Origin: Lycium barbarum
Taxonomy: Eukaryota; Streptophyta; Magnoliopsida; Solanales; Solanaceae
Direction: 5' to 3'
Assembly (NCBI RefSeq): GCF_019175385.1
Contig: NC_083342.1
Coordinates: forward strand, 119,846,376-119,910,375
DNA length: 64,000 nt
The position numbers and the translations under genes were made by a program. This document shows positions 57,709 through 64,000 of this stretch, piece after piece. The notes beneath the pieces were generated by a model. The model was not told the origin of the DNA, did not search any database, and was given only the letters and a program-made list of their open reading frames with translations. Each line of letters starts with the position of its first letter. Position 1 is the first letter of the stretch.

Positions 57709-58482
57709 TGTCACCAATAATCTGTATAAGTCTAAATAAAGTTTCTGAATCTATAAAACACTTAGTAAAAGCAGATTACACAATCTGTAAAAACTTAAAA
57801 TTAGTAAATTACAGAAACTGGAAAAATGAACAGAAACAGTGTTGAAAAATATATTCAGAATATAATCGAGCCCACTTAGTTCAAAGTGTGTCCTTAAGGA
57901 AATTATTCCCCTCACAGTACTCGAGGTTGATGGAATATCCCCTCCCAGGATAGAACGATTATCTTACCAGAATAGTAGTACTGCAAATTCTGGTAGCGGC
58001 GAACCACTCAATGGCAGTATATCACACAGAAAAAGAAACTTTTAAGAAGAGTAGAAGAATAGAGAATATCAGAAAATTCGTGAGGCATAATCTGAATATT
58101 AATTGGAATTTAATTGTTTCCATAATCTGAATATTAATTGGATCAGGGTCACTAACGGGTCAGGATCTGAAAATAATTAATTAATTAATTAAATTAAAAT
58201 TAAAGGAATTTTGGTCCAAAAAGATTATCAATCAATCAGACCGAAGCCGAGCGAGCGACGACGACGGCGCGAGGGGTCCTTTCCCCCTCAACCCTTTTAG
58301 CAACTAGAGAAGGTGTAATGTAATATATACACCTCTCTTTCCTCTCTTTTTTCCTATGTGAGACAGATGTTTTAACCAAAGTATAAGAGACCTTTTTACA
58401 TTGCCCAAAGCAAAATGGGCCTTTTATATTCCCTTCATTTTTCATCCCATCATTTCCCATTTACCAATATCAAAACCCAACA
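57709..58482 (-). repeat. 5' LTR of the copia element, 774 bp
   Basis: Minus strand begins TGTTGGGTTTTGATATTGG and ends attattggtgaca. It matches the second copy of the doubled 3' LTR closely but has fewer gccgaa units (58242-58258) than either copy. Confidence 0.9.
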
Positions 58483-58483
58483 A

Positions 58484-58555
58484 AGTGTGCGCAGACTTTA
58501 CCCCTACCATGAAAGGTAGAGAGTTTGTTTCGGATAGACTATATACTACTAATAT
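58484..58555 (-). mobile_element. TS-like SINE, 5' half (split)
   Basis: Starts with the AGTGT repeat and continues gcgcagactttacccctacc and gtagagagtttgtttcggat, which is where the SINE piece at 51275-51333 left off. Sequence upstream of cggatagac is not recognisable, so the SINE is 5'-truncated or diverged. Confidence 0.75.
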
Positions 58556-60540
58556 TATATAATTGTGGCAGTAACTGAGATTACACCTCTTATTGATCCC
58601 CAACGACATTAATTTTTTTTATATTCAATTATTAGATATTTTTTATGACTCATTTGCAACCCCATGGATCCATCTACCCCACAAGTTCAATTCTACCTTT
58701 CCAATTCTCAATTTCAGTTTCAACACTGAATTGAGTGTAATAAACGAGTACTAAATTAAGACAAAGAAGGAGTATTAAATTAAGGAATGAAGATTCTGCC
58801 CCTCTTCGCCGATAAAACTAATAGATAATGGAAGAGTAATGTTTTTCATTCCAATTCTCAACTTCAATTATGAGAATTATAATGAATGCAATAAAGAAGA
58901 GTTAAAGAACTTTCTCTCATATTTTTCATTTGAAATTATTGATAGAGATTTTTGTCATGATCAGGCTAAACTACAAAAAGGTCTTCGTCATCCGAGGAGG
59001 ATTGAGAAAAACATGTAATTGATTAACAATGACTTAAAGTCTTTAATAAAGAAGAAATGATGGTGTGGTCACGAAATGGGCGGAAGAGATTGCAGTGGAG
59101 GCAGAAGCAGTGGCAATGCAGTAACATTAGATTCTGCACAAATATTTGGGTTCGTACTTGGGATTGTTACATGTAATAATAGAAACACCATAATTAATTG
59201 AAGTCTTGAAAAATAATCTTTTTTTTATGCTATGATAGTATACTATGTTTCTCTTCTTGCTAAATTTTGGGCAATGATGCCTTTATTTTTTGTGGAGTTA
59301 GGGTGAGAGAGAAAAGAAAAGGGAGTAAGAAAAACAAGGTAAGAACAGAGAACCATAAAAAATAAATTAAAAAAAAAGGCAAGATAAAGAAAAAGAAAAA
59401 AACTGCTACTAACAATAATCAGTATAGTCAATATAAAAAATGGAGTATATTTATTTTTCATCGACAACATTAATTAGAAGAAACAAACTTTTGAGAAATA
59501 GATTGAGTCAAATCAAACACTTAGATATACCAAATTTTAACTGAGACATACAAGTCTCCGACCACGGATGATTTTTTTTGTAAGTACTACAGTTTTATGC
59601 AATCATTTACGACTTCTCGGTGATACTCCCAAAAATTTTGTAGTGTCATAAATGCTATATATCTTACGAGTTGAAACAATATTTTGTGAATGAAGTTGTA
59701 GCAACTTTCTTTTTTAAAATGTTTTTGTTACATCTTAAAATAAGAGAAAGCTACAGACCTTTTTTTTTTTTTTTTTAAATTTTTTGAGAACAAAGTTAAA
59801 TGCCAAAGAATTAACTGTGAGAGAAATAACATACTACTATATTTATAAAATAAATATGGAGTTTCAAATAGTTATTTTTGTATTTTTTACTTATGAGAAT
59901 TAGTAAATTTCATATGCGAGATAAATCGCAGTATTTTTTTTTAAAATAAAGTGAATGTACATTCTTTTTATGGCTGCACGAGGCGCAGACTATTTTACTA
60001 GTGTGATATCATGGAAACAAACTAAATCTTTCAATTATATCCTTCATCATTATTGTACATTATTTAATTTCGTGTAAATACTGGGTGATGTGTAAACACT
60101 TCGGGCTCATGTGCAATTTTCAAAAGCAATGCTAACTTAGAAGACTTATGGAAGAAAAGATTAGTATGTTATGTTATAATTTGAACACATAATCAACTTC
60201 TAGGTGTGTTTTAATATATAGTTGTTGATATTTCAGGTAGAAAAAGAGAACAACTGATAGTTAGAGTGTGAAACTTGTGAAAAAAAAATGATAATTTAGC
60301 TATCAGGTGTAATTTTAACTATTAACTAGTACTGATGAGGAAAACAGAAAAGACCAACCAAATGTTGTACTTAGTTAATGCTGATCTCTATGAGAAGATT
60401 AAATATCTTTCAATTTATCCCGACCAAATATGATGGTAAAAACTTATGCTTGTTTTATATGGAGATTATATCGCCTACAATGCAAACCAAACGGCTCCTT
60501 TGTGATTTATTTAAAGCCATGCACAATCTATGTCTGATCC
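58556..60540. other. Intergenic, no recognised feature
   Basis: About 2 kb of AT-rich DNA without frames or repeats that I can name. Minus-strand frame 59243-59470 is hydrophobic low-complexity and not supported. Confidence 0.4.
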
Positions 60541-61134
60541 TATAATTAGTTGTCGGGCAAAATACAACAAATGCACCCTAAATTATACCTCAAAAGTCGA
60601 GTTTACACTCCAACTATTCGGGCGACCTATTACACCCTTAATCATGTAAAAAGTGGATTTAATACCACCTTGATACATATACAACCAGTTGCATGAAGGA
60701 AGGTGTGACATACTCGCTGCCACATCAGCAACACGTCAACGCCACGTTGGATATCTTTTAAATTTTAATTTTATGTTGTTTTCCTTCTATTTATTCATTT
60801 TGATTTTCTATTGTTAGTTATATTTACAGAAATTAATTCCTAATTAACCATAAAATCCTCCCATAATTATATCTTCTCCATCATTAAACCATCTCACCAC
60901 CTCATTTCACTAGAACCATCATATCCGCCACCAACCCCACCACCAATTTCACCACAACCATATCCGCCACCACTAATTTCGCACCACCATATCCGCCACT
61001 ACCACAACAATCAATTTCGCCACCACCATATCCATCACCACCTCAAACCTACCATCAAATTTCACCAAATCAACCATTAAATCGCTTCACAACTACTGCC
61101 TCTATAAGAAATTGCAAACAATCAACATAAATTC
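60541..61134. repeat. Non-coding repeat with CCACCATATCCGCCA array
   Basis: 60550-60760 has the dispersed-repeat phrases aatgcaccctaaattatacc and acaccacgtc-like text; 60900-61060 is a simple array of ccaccatatccgccaccacc with aatttc spacers. It does not keep one frame, so it is not a proline-rich coding exon. The copia LTR begins immediately after aattc (61130-61134). Confidence 0.5.
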
Positions 61135-61675
61135 TGTTAGGATTTAAATCCCAAATCCGACCTTTGTAAGCAGGTTCCCAGGAAAGATTGGAGGGTCATA
61201 GCTGGACCACTTAAATACCAACCTCCTTAGACAGAACCTACTTACGCCGTGATGTAAGCGAAGAATAAATAGCACACACAGATTTATAGTGGTTCACCCT
61301 CAATGTGAGAGCTACGTCCACGTTGCTGCTGCAGATCTTATTAAAGAAGAAATATTACAAGTGTTTACAACACTCAACCTCACAACCCCAATCCCAATTA
61401 CACTCAAGAATTTTACCACAGAAAATTCTCTCAAAGACCTTCTCTTACTTAGGCCTTTCACTAAGAGTATTTCTCTTAGATTTTTTCTCTCTTGGGATGT
61501 GTATAGCAAATGATCTTAATGATGTCTTACAAATGAACCATAAGCTACCTATTTATAGGAATGAATTTCCTATGATGAGGTAAGCGCTTACATCACAACT
61601 ATTATGAGGTAAGCGCTTACATCACGACTATGTGAACAAAAGAATTGACTTGTTTGGCCAATTCCACACCTAACA
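61135..61675 (-). repeat. 3' LTR of the second copia element, 541 bp
   Basis: Minus strand starts TGTTAGGTGTGGAATTGG and ends gggatttaaatcctaaca. Near its start (the U3 side, promoter region of the retroelement) a 26-bp unit is repeated at 61575-61600 and 61604-61629; each has the perfect palindrome GTAAGCGCTTAC. A related gtgatgtaagcg occurs at 61246. Such tandem boxes resemble the enhancer repeats of Tnt1-type LTRs, and may bind a stress-responsive activator; that is inference. Confidence 0.88.
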
Positions 61676-61745
61676 AATCTCCCACTTGAAGACTAATTTT
61701 AATTTGTCTTCACACTTTGATCGATGCAGCAGCTCTTTCCTACTT

Positions 61746-64000
61746 TCATACTTCGTGCAGACCAACTGAAGTTGAGCATAGCTTCAGTTTGTCTATCGTC
61801 ACTGCCTTTGTCAGCATGTCTGCTGGATTCTGACTCCCTGCGATCTTCTCAAGCACTAGCGCTCCATCTTCCAAAGCTGATCTAATGAAATGGTACCGAA
61901 GTTGTATGTGCTTCGTTCGAGCATGGTAAACCGGGTTCTTTGCCAAATGAATGGCGCTTTGGCTATCACAATATAGCACACTTCCCTCGTGGTCCTGATC
62001 CAATTCCCGCAGAAAAGATTGTAGCCACATCATTTCCTTTGTGGCCTCCGTCACAGCAACGTACTCAGCCTCACAACTAGAGAGAGCTATTATCTTTTGC
62101 AACTTGGAAACCCAAGAGATTGCAGTACCTCCGAAGGTGTAAACATACCCGGATGTGCTCTTTCTGCTATCAATATCACCACCGTTGTCAGCATCAACAT
62201 ACCCTTGCAATCCTGTTTTTGATTTTCGGAAATACAGAGCTGAACTCGAGCTGCCTTTCAGATATCTGAATATCCACTTCACAGCCTCCCAGTGTTGCTT
62301 TCCCGGATTGCTCATAAATCGGCTGACAACTCCCACTGCATGTGCAATGTCTGGCCTTGTACATATCATTGCATACATAAGACTACCGATTGCAGATGCA
62401 TAAGGTATCTTGTCCATCTGCTTCTTCTCATCCTCGGTTGTCGGCGACTGATCCTTTGACAACCGAAAGTGTCCAGCCAAGGGAGTGCTGACTGGCTTGG
62501 CATCATGCATGTTAAACCTTTTGATAACTTTCCTCACATATTTTTCTTGTGAGAGTTTGATGCCCTCCTTGCTTCGGTCGATTCTCATCCCAAGGATTTG
62601 CTTTGCAGCTCCCAAATCCTTCATTGCAAACTCTTCCGATAACCCTTTTTTCAACCGATCAATCTCCTGTAGGTTTGCTCCTGCGATTAGCATGTCGTCG
62701 ACATAGAGTAGCAGTATCATGTACGAGTCTTCAAATTTTTTGAAGTAACAGCAGTGATCTGCCTCGCACCTTGAAAAATCAGCTTTCTTCATAAAGCTGT
62801 CAAACTTTAAATACCACTGTCTTGGAGCCTGTTTTAGTCCGTACAGACTCTTTTGAAGTTTGCACACCGGATTCTCCTTTCCTTTGATTTTGAATCCCTC
62901 CGGCTGTCGCATGTAGATTTCCTCGTCTAGATCACCGTGAAGAAATGCAGTTTTCACGTCCATCTGTTGCAGATGTAGATTTTCCTTTGCTACCAGCCCA
63001 AGAACAGTTCTGATAGTCACCATCTTGACTACGGGAGAGAAGATCTCTATATAGTCAATGCCTTCTTTCTGTTGAAATCCCTTTGCAACCAACCTTGCTT
63101 TATAACGCTTGCTTCCATTGGGTTCTTCCTTTATCCGATAAACCCATTTGTTTTGCAATGCCTTTTTATCCTTTGGCAACTCGGATAATTCCCATGTATG
63201 ATTTGCCGATAGTGAATCCATTTCATCCTTCATTGCCAGCTCCCACTTAGTCGATTCATCGACTTGCATTGCTTCTTCATAACATTCCGGCTCCCCTCTA
63301 TCAGTGAGTAGAATGTAGTTGAGGGATGGAGAGTACCTGTGAAGCGGCTTCCTGATCCTGGATGATCTACGCAGCTCTGTTATTGGCGTCTGTTCATTTG
63401 TTTCAGAATCAGCACTTTCATCAGCACCTTCTCGGATTGTTTGTTCCTCTGCCTCGGTTGTACCTGGCTGCGGCTCAGGTGCCGGAAAGTCCCTCAAATC
63501 GACTATTTCCGATTCCTTGTCCTGACATTCTGAATTCTTTTGCAGCTTGTCTTTGTACAGTACCTCTTCGTTAAAGACAACATTCCTGCTTCGGATGATC
63601 TTCCGATTTTGTTCATCCCAAAATCGGTACCCAAGCTCGGTGTCACCATAGCCAATAAAGTAACACTTCTTTGATTTTGGATCAAGCTTGCTTCTAGCCG
63701 TATCATCATTATGAACATATGATAAGCAACCGAACACTTTCAGAAATGAAAGATTTACCTTCTTGCCACTCCAGACTTCTTCTGGAATTCTGAAATCCAA
63801 GGGAACTGACGGTCCTCGGTTAATTAAGAAGGCCGCGGTATTGACTGCATCTACCCAGAATGTCTTGGGCAGTCCAGAGTGTATTCTCATACTCCGAGCA
63901 CGCTCGTTCAACGTTCGGTTCATTCTTTCGGCTACTCCATTCTGTTGCGGCGTTCCAGGAATAGTCTTCATCATCTTGATCCCATTATCGGCACAATATC
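61746..64000 (-). CDS. Copia pol polyprotein, C-terminal part (integrase, RT, RNase H)
   Basis: Open from the right edge to a stop at 61746, more than 745 codons without a break. Reading starts inside the integrase core (ADNGIK at the edge, then TPQQNGVAERMNRTL), followed by the integrase C-terminal part, RT (VYRIKEEPNG..., MDVKTAFLHGDLDEEIYM, catalytic LLYVDDMLIAG at about 62690-62720) and RNase H (SCEAEYVA, CDSQSAIHLAKNPVYHARTKHI, DMLTKAV). These make the cDNA and insert it. No stop or frameshift in any domain, so this copy may be young and possibly capable of movement. Gag and protease are outside the window. Confidence 0.93.
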   Translation of the reverse strand, partial: YCADNGIKMMKTIPGTPQQNGVAERMNRTLNERARSMRIHSGLPKTFWVDAVNTAAFLINRGPSVPLDFRIPEEVWSGKKVNLSFLKVFGCLSYVHNDDTARSKLDPKSKKCYFIGYGDTELGYRFWDEQNRKIIRSRNVVFNEEVLYKDKLQKNSECQDKESEIVDLRDFPAPEPQPGTTEAEEQTIREGADESADSETNEQTPITELRRSSRIRKPLHRYSPSLNYILLTDRGEPECYEEAMQVDESTKWELAMKDEMDSLSANHTWELSELPKDKKALQNKWVYRIKEEPNGSKRYKARLVAKGFQQKEGIDYIEIFSPVVKMVTIRTVLGLVAKENLHLQQMDVKTAFLHGDLDEEIYMRQPEGFKIKGKENPVCKLQKSLYGLKQAPRQWYLKFDSFMKKADFSRCEADHCCYFKKFEDSYMILLLYVDDMLIAGANLQEIDRLKKGLSEEFAMKDLGAAKQILGMRIDRSKEGIKLSQEKYVRKVIKRFNMHDAKPVSTPLAGHFRLSKDQSPTTEDEKKQMDKIPYASAIGSLMYAMICTRPDIAHAVGVVSRFMSNPGKQHWEAVKWIFRYLKGSSSSALYFRKSKTGLQGYVDADNGGDIDSRKSTSGYVYTFGGTAISWVSKLQKIIALSSCEAEYVAVTEATKEMMWLQSFLRELDQDHEGSVLYCDSQSAIHLAKNPVYHARTKHIQLRYHFIRSALEDGALVLEKIAGSQNPADMLTKAVTIDKLKLCSTSVGLHEV

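Larger units (their letters stand above)
51334..58483 (-). mobile_element. Ty1/copia retrotransposon, complete but mutated
   Basis: 5' LTR 57709-58482, coding frame 57460-53489, polypurine tract about 52909-52922, 3' LTR 51336-52908. It interrupts a TS-like SINE; AGTGT on both sides (51329-51333 and 58484-58488) is the probable target duplication, with one or two bases of doubt at the LTR tips (TGTTGGG...GGTGACA on the minus strand). No TGGTATCAGAGC primer site is visible next to the 5' LTR. Coding order is gag, protease, integrase, RT, RNase H. Three in-frame stops mean it cannot move by itself. Confidence 0.9.
61135..64000 (-). mobile_element. Second Ty1/copia retrotransposon, 3' part
   Basis: 3' LTR 61135-61675, polypurine tract (minus caagtgggagatt) at about 61676-61688, then pol reading to the right edge. 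AATTC at 61130-61134 is the likely target duplication, partner outside the window. The family differs from the copia at 51334 in LTR, RT and integrase sequence and resembles the Tork group (Tnt1-like). It looks intact over all that is visible. Confidence 0.88.

Noticed and set aside
60900..61060. CCACCATATCCGCCA array as a proline-rich (extensin-like) exon
   Set aside because: The reading frame is not kept through the array and no start, stop or flanking exon fits.
1..64000. tRNA, rRNA, organelle insertions and integrated pararetrovirus
   Set aside because: No cloverleaf-like segment, rRNA motif, plastid or mitochondrial gene stretch, or pararetrovirus movement/coat motif was recognised. The RT regions present belong to copia elements.

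Overview
This is plant nuclear DNA, almost certainly from a member of the Solanaceae. It is AT-rich and carries intron-containing genes, plant LTR retrotransposons, CACTA and Mutator-like transposons, many short inverted-repeat elements, and SINEs of the tobacco TS type. The only apparently intact host gene is a nine-exon 9-lipoxygenase on the + strand (29683-37712). Everything else I can name is a mobile element, a broken gene or a relic.

Layout. 1-10409: the 5' part of a Ty3/gypsy element on the minus strand that I read as Tat/Ogre-like, with a 4.7 kb LTR, a primer binding site, a 1153-codon gag-protease frame ending in a G-patch, and two tandem-repeat blocks; it runs off the left edge. 10410-18529: intergenic DNA with several MITE-like elements, one of them flanked by a 9-bp target duplication. 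18539-28842: a Mutator-like element with long inverted termini, GCGCAGTA palindromes near both ends and a 9-bp target duplication. It carries a plant-mobile-domain (PMD) gene that is broken by stops, a frameshift and a 5,051-bp CACTA element inserted in one exon. That CACTA element itself contains a SINE. 28852-37712: lipoxygenase promoter and gene; its 4.8 kb first intron is loaded with MITEs. 38827-38868: the last codons of a second, lost lipoxygenase. 39570-42716: the 3' end and 2.6 kb LTR of a Ty3/gypsy element on the + strand. 44219-45003: probable exons of a decayed SH3P-type gene. 45590-48517: a solo LTR with a 5-bp target duplication and a SINE inside it. 48523-51270: debris with one splice-bounded exon-like stretch. 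51334-58483: a complete Ty1/copia element (minus strand) inserted into a TS-like SINE, with three in-frame stops and a 3' LTR doubled by an internal tandem duplication. 61135-64000: the 3' part of a second, uninterrupted Ty1/copia element (minus strand), running off the right edge.

The genes do not form a pathway. The window is a record of nested insertion around one working lipoxygenase. The most unusual object is the PMD-carrying Mutator-like element with its symmetric palindromes, whose right end lies about 745 bp upstream of the lipoxygenase TATA box. Family names are by recognition of motifs; no database search was possible.
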